A stretch of DNA of 40,493 nt from Rhodocyclaceae bacterium (GCA_029982755.1 JARRBR010000014.1:1-40493); one strand, 5' to 3'; shown: positions 1-8,580, counted from the first letter of the stretch. Notes: generated by a model not told the origin, from the sequence alone. Made by a program: numbers and translations.

Positions 1-231
1 CCGGCGCGGCGCCGGAGCGGCACCTCCGGGACGCGGCGCGCGCGGCGTGCGCGGACCGCGCGGATCGGCGCTGAGATGGGCGTCCTTGCGGCTGGGCTGG
101 GCGTCCTCGTCGCGAGGCGCACCCTCGCCACGACGGCCACGCGACTCGCGCGGGTCGCGGTCGAGGATCTCGATCGCGTCAGACTTCTTCTTCAGGGGCG
201 GGCGCAGCGGCCGGTTCGGTTTGCGAGGCAT
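1..231 (-). CDS. rluB: RluB-type 23S rRNA pseudouridine synthase, N-terminal part only (runs off window)
   Basis: A minus-strand frame opens with ATG at 229-231 inside the scpB coding region and stays open for 77 codons to the window edge. It begins [12 protein letters not shown], then a lysine cluster, then a disordered stretch rich in Arg, Pro, Gly and Asp. RluB-family enzymes of beta- and gammaproteobacteria often carry such a basic low-complexity extension and commonly follow scpB; the enzyme makes pseudouridine 2605 in 23S rRNA. The S4 and catalytic domains lie outside the window, so the name rests on position and the character of the tail. The gene overlaps scpB by 53 bases, implying translational coupling. 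The start is uncertain because I see no strong ribosome binding site. Confidence 0.6.
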   Translation of the reverse strand, partial: MPRKPNRPLRPPLKKKSDAIEILDRDPRESRGRRGEGAPRDEDAQPSRKDAHLSADPRGPRTPRAPRPGGAAPAPRR

Positions 232-781
232 CGATGAGGTCCATGATCTTTTCGATTTCGGTGAGTGCCGGCAGCTCGGTCAGGCTGCGCAGCCCCATGT
301 CATCGAGGAAGCGCCGGGTGGTGGCGAACAAGGCCGGCCGCCCTGGCGTGTCGCGGTGGCCGACGACGTCGACCCAGCCGCGCGATTCGAGTGTCTTCAA
401 TACGTTGGGCGAGACCGCCACGCCGCGGATGTCCTCGATGTCACCGCGGGTGACGGGCTGGCGGTAGGCGATGATCGCCAGCGTTTCCATGACCGCACGC
501 GAGTAGCGCGGCGGCCGCTCTTCCTTCAGGCGGTCGAGGTAAACCTGGTACTCGGCGCGGGTCTGGAAGCGCCAGCCGCTCGCCAGCTGCACCAGCTCCA
601 CGCCGCGGCGGGCAGCGGACCAGTCCGCGCGCAGCTCGTCTAGCAGGCGGCGCACCAGGTCCGGCCCCGGATCCTCGTCGAACAGCTTGCGCAGCTCGGA
701 CACGGGCAGCGGCGCCGGCGCGGCGAGCAGCGCGGCCTCGACGATGCGCAGCCAGGCCTCAGGCGTCGTCGTGGTTTCCAT
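179..781 (-). CDS. scpB: Segregation and condensation protein B
   Basis: The product has 200 residues, the usual ScpB length. ScpB is the winged-helix kleisin partner of SMC-ScpA condensin, which compacts and segregates the chromosome. Recognisable family stretches are the N-terminal [17 protein letters not shown] segment, the central [30 protein letters not shown] block and the second winged helix ending [20 protein letters not shown] (about residues 93-170). The tail is acidic and Ala/Pro-rich. Its start overlaps the end of scpA by 23 bases, so the two kleisin partners are translationally coupled. Recognition is strong. Confidence 0.95.
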   Translation of the reverse strand: METTTTPEAWLRIVEAALLAAPAPLPVSELRKLFDEDPGPDLVRRLLDELRADWSAARRGVELVQLASGWRFQTRAEYQVYLDRLKEERPPRYSRAVMETLAIIAYRQPVTRGDIEDIRGVAVSPNVLKTLESRGWVDVVGHRDTPGRPALFATTRRFLDDMGLRSLTELPALTEIEKIMDLIDASQTEPAAAPAPEEEV

Positions 782-1589
782 CTGCCAGCTTCACGTAGAT
801 CGGCGCAAAGGCCTCGTTCTGGGTCACTTCGACCAGTTTTTCCTTGACCAGCTCGAGCACGGCGAGAAAGCTCACCACCAGTCCGGACGCCCCGAGCCGG
901 AAGTCGAACAGGGTGTCGAACACCACGAAGCTGCCGTCGCCCAGCTTGCGCAGGATCGCCGTCATGTGCTCGCGCACCGAGAGCTGCTCGCGCCCGACGC
1001 GGTGGTGCTGGTTGAGCCGGGCCTTCTTCATGATGCGCAGCCAGGCCAGCTGCAGATCGTGCAGGCTGACCTCGGGCTGGCGCTCGACCACCTTCTCGGC
1101 GACGAACACGCCCACCCACTCGAAGTCGCGCTCCACCCGCGGCAGGCCGTCGAGGCGCAGCGCGGCGAGCTTCATCTGCTCGTATTCGAGCAGCCGGCGC
1201 ACCAGCTCGGCACGCGGATCCTCTTCTGTCGCATTCTCGCGCGGCGGCCGCGGCAGCAGCATGCGCGACTTGATCTCGAGCAGCATCGCCGCCATCAGCA
1301 GGTACTCGGCCGCGAGCTCGAGGTTGGTCGCACGCATCGCCTCGACGTACTCGAGATACTGCGTGGTCAGCGGCGCCATCGGGATGTCGAGCACGTCCAG
1401 ATTGGCCTTGCGGATCAGATACAACAGCAGATCGAGCGGCCCCTCGAACGCGTCGAGGATGACCTGCAGCGCATCGGGCGGAATATACAGGTCTTTCGGC
1501 AGTTCGAGCAGGGGCTCGCCGTAGATGCGTGCGAGTACATCCAGCGGCTCGGCGGTGTCGGCCGGCGCCAGCTCCAGCGTCATGTCCAT
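759..1589 (-). CDS. scpA: Segregation and condensation protein A (kleisin)
   Basis: The 276-residue product matches ScpA, the kleisin bridging the SMC heads. The diagnostic N-terminal block [24 protein letters not shown] lies near residues 48-71 and is followed by the helical [39 protein letters not shown] segment that binds the SMC neck. The C-terminal winged helix includes [31 protein letters not shown] at 1587-1589 is used; a second in-frame ATG lies two codons later. It is upstream of scpB in the same transcript, after a 102-base gap behind the M50 protease gene. Confidence 0.95.
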   Translation of the reverse strand: MDMTLELAPADTAEPLDVLARIYGEPLLELPKDLYIPPDALQVILDAFEGPLDLLLYLIRKANLDVLDIPMAPLTTQYLEYVEAMRATNLELAAEYLLMAAMLLEIKSRMLLPRPPRENATEEDPRAELVRRLLEYEQMKLAALRLDGLPRVERDFEWVGVFVAEKVVERQPEVSLHDLQLAWLRIMKKARLNQHHRVGREQLSVREHMTAILRKLGDGSFVVFDTLFDFRLGASGLVVSFLAVLELVKEKLVEVTQNEAFAPIYVKLADGNHDDA

Positions 1590-1691
1590 GGTGATCCGGG
1601 CTCCATCGTTTCGCGTCCGTGGCGATCAGCGCCAGCCGGCGGTGAGCGCGTCACGGACGGCGGAAAGGAGGCGTTCTGCGCACATGGGAAC

Positions 1692-2351
1692 TCAGAAGCC
1701 GAAAACGGTGGACAGCAGGTAGCGGAAGCCGGCGATCAGCGGCCACAGGATCTCGCCGAGGAGGCCGGTGAACAGCAGCACGAGCAGGATCGGAAAGCCG
1801 TAGGGCTCGAGGCGGGCGAACCGCCAGGCAAGCCGGTCGGGGAGCAGGCTGACCGCGATGCGCCCCCCGTCCAGCGGCGGGATGGGGAGCAGATTGAGCG
1901 CCATCAGCACGGCATTGATCTGGATCCCGGCGTCGGCCATCTTCAGCATCGGCAGCGTGTAGGCGCCGGGCTCGCCACGGGCCGCGAACGCGAACAGGAT
2001 CGCCCAGCCCACTGCCATGACCAGATTGACGAACGGCCCCGCGGCCGCCACCCACAACATGTCGGCCTTGGGATTGCGCAGGCGGCCGAAGTTGACCGGT
2101 ACCGGCTTGGCCCAGCCGAACAGGATGCCGCCCCCGCCCGCCAGCGAACTGAGCGCGAGGATGCCGGCCGGCACCAGGATGGTCCCCACCGGATCGATGT
2201 GACGCAGGGGATTGAGCGTGATGCGCCCCGCGCGATCGGCGGTCGGATCGCCGAAATGGCGCGCGACGTAGCCATGAGCCGCCTCGTGCAGCGTGATCGC
2301 AAGCAGCACCGGCAAGGCCCAGATGGCCAGCGTGGGAATCAGGGAATCCAT
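1692..2351 (-). CDS. Site-2 protease family (M50) membrane metalloprotease
   Basis: This is a 219-residue integral membrane protein of the small, PDZ-less S2P/M50 group. The zinc motif HEAAH is at residues 22-26 in the first hydrophobic helix, and the second ligand motif NLLPIPPLDGGR is near residue 150. Several other helices are apparent, including GILALSSLAGGGGILFGWAKPVPVN and AAAGPFVNLVMAVGWAILFAFAA. I chose the ATG at 2349-2351: starting at 2396 would add 15 basic residues that overlap the upstream yciO end. Proteins of this class often lie beside scpAB in betaproteobacteria; the substrate is unknown. Confidence 0.88.
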   Translation of the reverse strand: MDSLIPTLAIWALPVLLAITLHEAAHGYVARHFGDPTADRAGRITLNPLRHIDPVGTILVPAGILALSSLAGGGGILFGWAKPVPVNFGRLRNPKADMLWVAAAGPFVNLVMAVGWAILFAFAARGEPGAYTLPMLKMADAGIQINAVLMALNLLPIPPLDGGRIAVSLLPDRLAWRFARLEPYGFPILLVLLFTGLLGEILWPLIAGFRYLLSTVFGF

Positions 2352-2367
2352 TGGAGGCTCGCGGCGC

Positions 2368-2991
2368 CTACAGCCCGAAGGGCTCGAGCGAGCCACGCCC
2401 GGCGCGCACCAGCTCCGGCGAGCCCGAGGTGAGATCGATCACCGTGGTCGCCTCCGGCCCGCAATAGCCGGCCTCGATGACCAGGTCCACCTGCTTGCCG
2501 AGGCGGTCGCGGATCTCGTCCGCGTCGGTCAGCGGCAGTTCCTCGCCGGGCAGGATCAGGGTCGAGCTGAGCATCGGGCCGTCGAGTTCGGCGAGCAGGG
2601 CCGACACCACCGCATGCTCGGGCACGCGCAGGCCGATGGTCTTGCGCTTGGGGTGGAGCACCCGCCGCGGCAGCTCCTTGGTACCCTCGAGGATGAAGGT
2701 GTAGGGTCCCGGCGTCGTCGCCTTGAGCAGGCGGTACTGGCTGTTGTCCACGCGGGCGTAGGTCGCGATCTCGGACAGGTCGCGGCACAGCAGCGTGAAA
2801 TGATGGCGATCGTCGACGCCGCGGATGCGGCGCACGCGCTCGAGCAGCGCGGCGTCGCCGACCTGGCAGGCGAGCGCGTAGGCGGAATCGGTGGGGAGCG
2901 CGACCACCCCGCCGGCGCGGATGATCTCGGCGGCCTGGCGGATGAGCCGCGGCTGCGGCTGCTCGGGATGAAGGGAGAAGAATTGGGCCAT
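2368..2991 (-). CDS. yciO: YciO/YrdC/Sua5 family RNA-binding protein
   Basis: The 207-residue product belongs to the YrdC/Sua5 superfamily. Family features include VVALPTDSAYALACQVGD (about residues 29-46), RVRRIRGVDDRHHFTLLCRDL, the TPGPYTFILEGTKELPRR segment that lines the nucleotide pocket, and TIGLRVPEH. Sua5/TsaC members make threonylcarbamoyl-AMP for tRNA t6A37. The YciO branch is related and less well assigned. Its length without a C-terminal Sua5 domain and the sequence LHPKRKTIGLRVPEH favour YciO over TsaC. It lies 39 bases downstream of the PHP gene and 16 bases upstream of the M50 start, so co-transcription is likely. Confidence 0.85.
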   Translation of the reverse strand: MAQFFSLHPEQPQPRLIRQAAEIIRAGGVVALPTDSAYALACQVGDAALLERVRRIRGVDDRHHFTLLCRDLSEIATYARVDNSQYRLLKATTPGPYTFILEGTKELPRRVLHPKRKTIGLRVPEHAVVSALLAELDGPMLSSTLILPGEELPLTDADEIRDRLGKQVDLVIEAGYCGPEATTVIDLTSGSPELVRAGRGSLEPFGL

Positions 2992-3030
2992 GAATGTAAG
3001 GGTGTGGTGACGGTTCGAGCGTGCCGCGGC

Positions 3031-3915
3031 TCAGCCGTGCAGCATGGCGGTGGGAAGCAGTCGCATCCACACCGGCTCGAGATCGGGCGGCAGCGGATTG
3101 CAGCGGCCGAGATCGACCGGGCTTTCCTGCTCGCCATGAAAGTCCGACGCGCGCGAGGCGAGCAGGCCGCGCTGGCGCGCCACGGTGGCGAAGCGGCGCA
3201 TTTCGTCCTCGCTGTGCGCACCCGAGACCACCTCCACCGCCTCCCCGCCGGCGGCGACGAAGCGGTCGAAAAGCGCGCCCATGTCGGCGGAGGAGAGCCG
3301 GTAGCGCGCCGGATGCGCGACCACGGCGATGCCGCCCGCGGCGCGGATCCAGCCCACCGCGTCTTCCAGCACAGCCCATTCGTGCTCGACGAAGCCGGGC
3401 TTGCCGCGCACCAGGTAGTGGTCGAACACCGTCCTGACGTCGGGCATCACCCCGCTCGCCACCAGGTGGCGGGCGAAATGGGCGCGACTGACGAGCGCCG
3501 GATTGCGCGCGAAACGCCGCGCACCGGCGAGCGCGTCGCGGATGCCGACCTTCTCCAGCGCATCGCTCATCTGCCGGGCCCGGGCGTCGCGACCGCCGCG
3601 CACCTGCGCCAGCCCCTGGAGCAGCACGGGATGGCGATGATCGATGCCGAGGCCGACGATGTGGATCGTCTCGCCGGCGAAGGACACCGAGATCTCCACC
3701 CCGGCCACGAAACCCAGGCCGTGCGCCTGCGCCACCCGTGCCGCGTCATCGATGCCGCCGACCTCGTCGTGGTCGGTCAGCGCCAGCAGCTCGACACCGT
3801 TGGCGAGCGCACGCAGCACCACGGCTTCCGGCTCGAGCCAGCCATCGGAGACGGTCGAGTGGCAATGCAGATCGGCATTGAGGGCGCGCAGCCTGTCGGC
3901 TGACGGAACGCTCAT
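3031..3915 (-). CDS. PHP-domain phosphoesterase (RnmA/YciV-like)
   Basis: The 294-residue product has the polymerase-and-histidinol-phosphatase metal site: DLHCHSTVSDG with His17 and His19, LTDHDEVGG with Asp48-His49, VAGVEIS with Glu73 or so, VVAHPARY, and a late SRASDFHG containing Asp and His. This layout matches the YciV/RNase AM type, a metal-dependent 5'-3' exoribonuclease and 3',5'-nucleoside bisphosphate phosphatase involved in 5S/23S rRNA 5' maturation in E. coli. Start at 3913-3915 is preceded by AGGAAA at good distance; a longer frame to 4107 lacks such a site. It heads the operon with yciO, the M50 protease and perhaps scpAB. Confidence 0.88.
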   Translation of the reverse strand: MSVPSADRLRALNADLHCHSTVSDGWLEPEAVVLRALANGVELLALTDHDEVGGIDDAARVAQAHGLGFVAGVEISVSFAGETIHIVGLGIDHRHPVLLQGLAQVRGGRDARARQMSDALEKVGIRDALAGARRFARNPALVSRAHFARHLVASGVMPDVRTVFDHYLVRGKPGFVEHEWAVLEDAVGWIRAAGGIAVVAHPARYRLSSADMGALFDRFVAAGGEAVEVVSGAHSEDEMRRFATVARQRGLLASRASDFHGEQESPVDLGRCNPLPPDLEPVWMRLLPTAMLHG

Positions 3916-4042
3916 GGGTTTCCTGTGAAGGCATGTATCGGCTTCAATGATAACAAACGCGCCGCAGCTTCGCCGTCCGCTCGCCGCCTGCCGGGAGCCC
4001 GTATGATTACGCCTCCCGCAAACGGTATCGCCCAGCACGTCA

Positions 4043-4687
4043 ATGCCCCCATCGCAAGCCAACATCGAGCCCGCCCGCCCGCTGCTGCCCCAGGCCCGGC
4101 CGCACACGCCCTTCGAGGACGTTCAGGGCGTGCTCACCGGCTGCCTGTTCGTCGCGCTGGCGCTGGTGATGTTCCGCGAGAGCATGCTGCTCACCGGCGG
4201 CACCACCGGACTCGCCTTCCTGATCCACTACCTCGGCGGCTGGCCGCTGGGGGCGATCCTGTTCCTGCTCAACCTGCCGTTCTACGTGTTCGGGCTGCGC
4301 GTGCTGGGGCGCGCGTTCACGCTCAAGACCTTCTGCGCGGTGGCGGTGCTGGCGGTGCAGACGGAGTTCCTCCCCGCCCTGGTGAGCTTCGACCTGCTCG
4401 ACCCGGTGTTCGCCGCGGTGATGGCCGGGCTGCTCGCCGGCACCGGCATCCTGATCCTGATCCGCCACGGCGCCAGCCTGGGCGGCGTGACCATCCTCGC
4501 CCTCTACCTGCAGAAGCGCCGCGGCTGGCGCGCGGGCTGGGTGCAGATGGCGATCGACTGCGCGATCCTGGCGCTCGGCCTCTTCGTGCTGTCGGCCGAC
4601 AAGGTCGCGCTGTCGGTGCTGGGCGCCGCGGCGCTGAACTTCGTGATCGCGGTCAATCACCGGCCGGATCGCTATTTCGGCATCTGA
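4043..4687 (+). CDS. YitT/DUF161-like multi-pass membrane protein
   Basis: The 214-residue protein has a polar N-terminus (about 25 residues) followed by five or six hydrophobic helices. The segment MLLTGGTTGLAFLIHYLGGWPLGAILFLLNLPFY and the later ILILIRHGASLGGVTILALYLQKRRG are typical of YitT (DUF161) proteins, where GGTTG and GASLGG repeats pair in two inverted halves. The function of the family is not established; transporter-like roles have been proposed. It is divergent from the PHP gene across a 127-base gap. A TATGAT at 4002-4007 could be a -10 element, but I see no matching -35. The stop is three bases before the next start. Confidence 0.85.
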   Translation: MPPSQANIEPARPLLPQARPHTPFEDVQGVLTGCLFVALALVMFRESMLLTGGTTGLAFLIHYLGGWPLGAILFLLNLPFYVFGLRVLGRAFTLKTFCAVAVLAVQTEFLPALVSFDLLDPVFAAVMAGLLAGTGILILIRHGASLGGVTILALYLQKRRGWRAGWVQMAIDCAILALGLFVLSADKVALSVLGAAALNFVIAVNHRPDRYFGI

Positions 4688-4690
4688 ACC

Positions 4691-4957
4691 ATGGAAACAG
4701 CGCCCGCGTCACATTCGACTGGCTCACCCGCCATCGCCGCGGCAGATGCGCGCGGCCCGGTCGCCGAGCTGCGGCGCTGCCCCACCTGCAATCGCTGGGG
4801 CGGCAAGCGCGAGGTCGGCGAGGACGGCTCGACCGTGCACCTGCATCCGCTCGAGCAGCGCGGTGCGTGCAACGAAGGGCCGTGGCACGGCTCGCTGCGC
4901 GGCCCGCGCAACGCCTGCGGGCAGTGGCTGCGCTGGGTCGCGATCGCGACCGGCTGA
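4691..4957 (+). CDS. Small four-cysteine (zinc-ribbon-like) hypothetical protein
   Basis: I do not recognise this 88-residue protein. It has exactly four cysteines: C30 and C33 in RRCPTCNRWGG, C60 in QRGACNEGPWHG and C76 in RNACGQWLRW. The spacing C-x2-C-x26-C-x15-C would suit a structural zinc site. Conserved-looking tryptophans (W36, W65, W79, W82) and HLHP add to the impression of a folded domain after a 25-residue Ala/Ser-rich lead. It starts three bases after the YitT-like gene and is almost certainly co-transcribed with it. No function is claimed; an RNA- or DNA-binding mini-zinc ribbon or a rubredoxin-like fold are both possible. Confidence 0.65.
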   Translation: METAPASHSTGSPAIAAADARGPVAELRRCPTCNRWGGKREVGEDGSTVHLHPLEQRGACNEGPWHGSLRGPRNACGQWLRWVAIATG

Positions 4958-5035
4958 CCCGCCGCGCGCCGCTCGTTGCCGCCGCTACCGCGGGGTAGGC
5001 GCAACGCCCACTGCGACCGCGCCGCCGGCAGACCC

Positions 5036-5974
5036 TCAGCCGCCCTCGCCGGCCGTCTCGTCCGCAGCATCGGCAGCCCCGTCTGCCGCCTGGGCCGCAG
5101 CCGCCTGCGCGGCCGCGATCATCTGCGCCCGCGTCTCCGGCGTTTCCAGGCTGATGCGCCCGAGCGCGCCATCACGATAGTCCTGCAGCAGGATCTGCGC
5201 CGCCTTCTCGAGGTCGAGCCCGCCGCCCTTGACCAGGCAGCCGCGCCGGCGGCCCACGGCCTCGACCAGCGCCGGCCCGTCCATCTGCGCCACCGTGGCG
5301 CCGTCGAGCCGATAGCGCGCTACGAGCTGCGCCGGATAGCGCGCGATCAGGATCTCGCCGAGGAAGGCGGCCACCTCCTCGTCGATCACCGCGTTGCGCC
5401 CGATCGCATGGCTGGCGGCGAGCATGTAGCCGTCGGCGTCGTAGTCGATCTTGGGCCACATCATGCCCGGGGTGTCGGTCAACGTCATGCCGGGCCCCAG
5501 GTCGATGGTCTGCTGGTGCTTGGTCACCGCCGGCTCGTCGCCGACCTTGGCCACCTTGCGCTTGAGCAGCGCGTTCATCAGCGTGGATTTGCCGACGTTG
5601 GGGATGCCCATGATCATCATGCGCAGCGGCTTGACGCCATCGTCCCGATGCGGGGCGAGCTGACTGCACAGGGCGGGGATGCGCGCGACCTCGGCCGCGC
5701 TCTTGGCCGAGATCGCCACCGCCTTCACGCCGGGCTGGCGGTTGTAGAAGTCCATCCACTGGCGCGTGACCGCGGGGTCGGCCAGATCCGACTTGTTCAG
5801 CAGCTTCAGGCAGGGCCGGTTACGGAAGCGGCGCAGCTCGGCGATCATCGGATTGCTGCTGGCCTCCGGGAGGCGCGCGTCGGTGACCTCGATGACGACG
5901 TCGATGGAGGCCATGGCCTCGGCCGCTTTCTTGCGCGCCGAGGCCATGTGTCCGGGAAACCACTGGATGGGCAT
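5036..5974 (-). CDS. ylqF: YlqF/RbgA-type circularly permuted ribosome-assembly GTPase
   Basis: The 312-residue product shows the permuted GTPase order G4-G5-G1-G3: NKSD at 60-63, SAKS at 89-92, GIPNVGKST at 123-131 and DTPGMMWPK from 167. It opens with MPIQWFPGHMASARKKAAE, the typical YlqF start, and IEVTDARLPEASSNP. RbgA/YlqF acts late in large-subunit assembly in Bacillus; betaproteobacterial members are assumed to do likewise. The C-terminal ~30 residues are almost pure Ala/Asp/Glu/Gly, so probably disordered. It is divergent from cspA, and GATAAT in the leader on the minus strand could serve as its -10. Confidence 0.92.
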   Translation of the reverse strand: MPIQWFPGHMASARKKAAEAMASIDVVIEVTDARLPEASSNPMIAELRRFRNRPCLKLLNKSDLADPAVTRQWMDFYNRQPGVKAVAISAKSAAEVARIPALCSQLAPHRDDGVKPLRMMIMGIPNVGKSTLMNALLKRKVAKVGDEPAVTKHQQTIDLGPGMTLTDTPGMMWPKIDYDADGYMLAASHAIGRNAVIDEEVAAFLGEILIARYPAQLVARYRLDGATVAQMDGPALVEAVGRRRGCLVKGGGLDLEKAAQILLQDYRDGALGRISLETPETRAQMIAAAQAAAAQAADGAADAADETAGEGG

Positions 5975-6228
5975 GGGGGTCTGCCTTGATTCGAGAGCTG
6001 CGGATTATCCCATCCGATGTTTTTTTGTGCGAACCCCGAAATAAATCGCGCACACGGCCAAAAACCGTGTATCGTGCCGCTCGCAGTCGATTCAAGCAGT
6101 GGTTGTTCTGGTGGTTGCCCAGCGTGTTCCAAGAGAACGCGTGTCGGTTTGATGCCCCCTGATTACGTTTCTTGATCGTTCCTGCATCTCCAGGGCGCAA
6201 GCCCGCAATTCTTCATATGGAACGCAAA
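5975..6228. promoter_or_regulatory. Divergent ylqF / cspA control region with cspA leader
   Basis: This 254-base region is visibly AT-richer than its surroundings, with T runs and 'aaataaat'. It should hold promoters in both directions. A short dyad ACACGG/CCGTGT with a seven-base A-rich loop lies at 6052-6070. Cold-shock genes usually carry a long structured 5' leader that controls translation with temperature, and the space is sufficient for one. I could not assign a convincing -35/-10 pair for cspA. Confidence 0.4.
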
Positions 6229-6438
6229 ATGAGCACTCAAACCGGTACCGTGAAATGGTTCAACGACGCCAAGGGCTTCGGCTTCATCACCCCTGAAGGC
6301 GGCGGCGACGACCTGTTCGCCCACTTCTCGGAAATCCAGAGCAAGGGTTTCAAGAGCCTGGCCGAAAACCAGCGCGTGGAATTCGAAGTCAAGACCGGCC
6401 CGAAGGGCCTGCAGGCGGCCAACATCCGCCCGCTGTAA
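6229..6438 (+). CDS. cspA: Cold-shock protein, CspA family
   Basis: The 69-residue single-domain protein begins [20 protein letters not shown]. It contains both nucleic-acid binding motifs, RNP1-like KGFGFI (about 15-20) and RNP2-like DLFAHFSEI (about 28-36). Such OB-fold proteins bind single-stranded RNA/DNA and melt mRNA structure. I chose ATG 6229 because earlier in-frame codons would add non-family residues; GGAA sits just ahead. A strong intrinsic terminator follows at 6475-6505, and a DEAD-box helicase gene is immediately downstream, a functionally sensible pairing. Confidence 0.96.
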   Translation: MSTQTGTVKWFNDAKGFGFITPEGGGDDLFAHFSEIQSKGFKSLAENQRVEFEVKTGPKGLQAANIRPL

Positions 6439-6474
6439 TCGACGCGACGTCGCCGACGTCACTCGATCAGTCCG

Positions 6475-6505
6475 AAACGCGGCCTTGCGCCGCGTTTTTG
6501 CTTTT
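6475..6505 (+). terminator. Rho-independent terminator after cspA
   Basis: A perfect 9-bp stem AAACGCGGC/GCCGCGTTT (6475-6483 and 6489-6497) with loop CTTGC is followed by TTGCTTTT. It lies 36 bases past the cspA stop and 23 bases before the helicase ATG, so cspA mRNA should mostly end here. Confidence 0.85.
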
Positions 6506-6527
6506 GTAGCGCCCGGCCCGGAACATC

Positions 6528-8537
6528 ATGACCGACTCTGCCCGCCCCGAATCCATCGACGCCGAAGCCCCCCTGCGCTTCGCCGATCTCGAGCTGCCCG
6601 CTCCCCTCCTGTCCGCACTGGCCGAAGTCGGCTACGAGACGCCCTCGCCGATCCAGGCCGCCTGCATCCCGCAGCTGCTCGCCGGCCGCGACATCCTCGG
6701 CGAGGCGCAGACCGGCACCGGCAAGACCGCCGCATTCGCGCTGCCGATGCTCGCCCGCATCGACCTCGCCGACACGCGGCCGCAGGTGCTGGTGCTGACC
6801 CCGACCCGCGAACTCGCGATCCAGGTCGCCGAGGCCTTCGCCAAGTACGCCCACCACCTGAAGAATTTCCACGTGCTGCCGATCTACGGCGGCCAGAGCA
6901 TGGTGGTGCAGCTGCGCCAGCTGTCGCGTGGGGCGCAGGTCATCGTCGGCACGCCGGGGCGGGTCATGGACCACCTCGAGCGCGAGAGCCTGAAGCTCGA
7001 CGCGCTCAAGGCCATCGTCCTCGACGAGGCCGACGAGATGCTGCGCATGGGCTTCATCGACGACGTCGAGTGGATCCTCGAGCACACCCCGGACGACCGC
7101 CAGACCGCGCTGTTCTCGGCGACGATGCCGAGCGCGATCCGCGACGTCGCCCGCCGCCACCTGCGCGAGCCGGAAGAGATCAAGATCCGCGCCGCGACCG
7201 CCACCGTGGCCAAGATCAGCCAGCGCTACTGGCTGGTGCGCGGCGTCGACAAGCTCGACGCGCTCACCCGCATCCTCGACGCCGAGGAAAGCTTCGACGC
7301 CGCCATCGTCTTCGTGCGCACCAAGATCGCCACCGACGAGCTCGCCGACAAGCTCGCCGCCCGCGGCTACGCCGCCGCCGCGCTCAACGGCGACATGACC
7401 CAGGGCATGCGCGAGCGCGTGATCGAGCAGCTCAAGGGCGGCGCCCTCGACATCGTCATAGCCACCGACGTCGCCGCGCGCGGCATCGACGTGCCGCGCG
7501 TGTCGCACGTGATCAACTACGACATCCCCTACGACACCGAGGCCTACGTGCACCGCATCGGCCGCACCGGCCGCGCCGGCCGCGAGGGGGTGGCGATCCT
7601 GTTCGTGGCGCCGCGCGAAACGCGCATGCTGAAGATGATCGAGCGCGCCACGCGCCAGCCGATCACCCCGATCGCGCTGCCGAGCAGCGAGGAAGTCACC
7701 AACCTGCGCGTGGCCCAGTTCAAGCGCCAGGTGGTGGACGCGATCGGCAGCGAGGACCTCGGGTTCTTCATGGGCATCGTCAACGACCTCGTCGAAGAGA
7801 ACGAGCTCGACATCCATGAAGTGGCCGCGGCGCTCACCCTGCTGGCCCAGCGCGAGCGCCCGCTGCAGATCGAGCAGTCCGGTCGCGGCTGGGACATCGC
7901 CACCGCCGCCCCGGGCGAGGGCCGCGCGCCGCGTGCCGAGCACTTCACCACCGGCGCCCCGCGCGAGCGCACGCCGCGCCCGAACCGCGACGAGATCCTC
8001 GCCCGCCGCCGCGCCTTCAGCGACGGCGCCCTGGTGCGCTACCGCATCGAGGTCGGCCGCGCCCACGGCGCCAGTCCGAAGGAGATCGTCGGCGCGATCG
8101 CCAACGAGGGTGGCATCGAGGGCAAGTTCATCGGCCAGATCCACCTCTTCGACGACTTCTCCACGGTGGAGCTGCCCGCCAACCTGCCGGAGGACCTGCT
8201 CGCCACCCTCAAGCGCACCCGCGTCCGCCAGATGCCGCTCAACATCCGCGCGCTGAGCGCGGCCGAGGCGGCGGCGACGCCGGAACGCCGCCGCCCGCCG
8301 CGCGAAGAGGGAGGGCGTGCGCCGGGCGGTGACGAGCGTCCGCGCAAGCCCTTCGACGCCGAACGCCGGCCCCGTCCGGAAAGCGGCTACGCCGGCAAGG
8401 GGCGCCCGCAGGACCGGGACGAGCGCGCCCCGCGCGCCCCGGCACCGTATGGCAAGGACGCTCCGCGCAAGTCCTTCGACAAGGCCCCCCGCCCCTACGA
8501 CGGCAAGCACAAGCCCTTCAAGCGTCGCGACGGCTGA
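6528..8537 (+). CDS. deaD: DEAD-box ATP-dependent RNA helicase (DeaD/CsdA type)
   Basis: The 669-residue product has all core motifs: Q-motif region YETPSPIQ, Walker A AQTGTGKT (60-67), PTREL (92-96), GG and TPGR, DEAD (166-169), SAT (197-199), and HRIGRTGR (342-349). A DbpA-type RNA-binding domain is visible at about 490-570 (LVRYRIEVGRAHGASPKEIVGAI...), which distinguishes DeaD/CsdA from RhlE/RhlB. The last ~90 residues are a basic, disordered RGG/PRP-rich tail. DeaD unwinds structured RNA during ribosome assembly and cold adaptation. Placement directly after cspA and its terminator suggests low-level read-through or a promoter inside the short gap. Confidence 0.95.
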   Translation: MTDSARPESIDAEAPLRFADLELPAPLLSALAEVGYETPSPIQAACIPQLLAGRDILGEAQTGTGKTAAFALPMLARIDLADTRPQVLVLTPTRELAIQVAEAFAKYAHHLKNFHVLPIYGGQSMVVQLRQLSRGAQVIVGTPGRVMDHLERESLKLDALKAIVLDEADEMLRMGFIDDVEWILEHTPDDRQTALFSATMPSAIRDVARRHLREPEEIKIRAATATVAKISQRYWLVRGVDKLDALTRILDAEESFDAAIVFVRTKIATDELADKLAARGYAAAALNGDMTQGMRERVIEQLKGGALDIVIATDVAARGIDVPRVSHVINYDIPYDTEAYVHRIGRTGRAGREGVAILFVAPRETRMLKMIERATRQPITPIALPSSEEVTNLRVAQFKRQVVDAIGSEDLGFFMGIVNDLVEENELDIHEVAAALTLLAQRERPLQIEQSGRGWDIATAAPGEGRAPRAEHFTTGAPRERTPRPNRDEILARRRAFSDGALVRYRIEVGRAHGASPKEIVGAIANEGGIEGKFIGQIHLFDDFSTVELPANLPEDLLATLKRTRVRQMPLNIRALSAAEAAATPERRRPPREEGGRAPGGDERPRKPFDAERRPRPESGYAGKGRPQDRDERAPRAPAPYGKDAPRKSFDKAPRPYDGKHKPFKRRDG

Positions 8538-8548
8538 TCGAGGCGCGC

Positions 8549-8580
8549 GCGCGGCGTGATCTTGTCCGCAGACGCCGCGC
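8549..8580. terminator. Stem-loop after deaD, terminator-like without U tract
   Basis: GCGCGGCGT (8549-8557) and ACGCCGCGC (8572-8580) form a perfect 9-bp stem with a 14-base loop, 11 bases after the deaD stop. No T run follows, so termination is uncertain. TAAAAT at 8592-8597 just downstream is a possible -10 for the next gene, without an evident -35. Confidence 0.45.
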
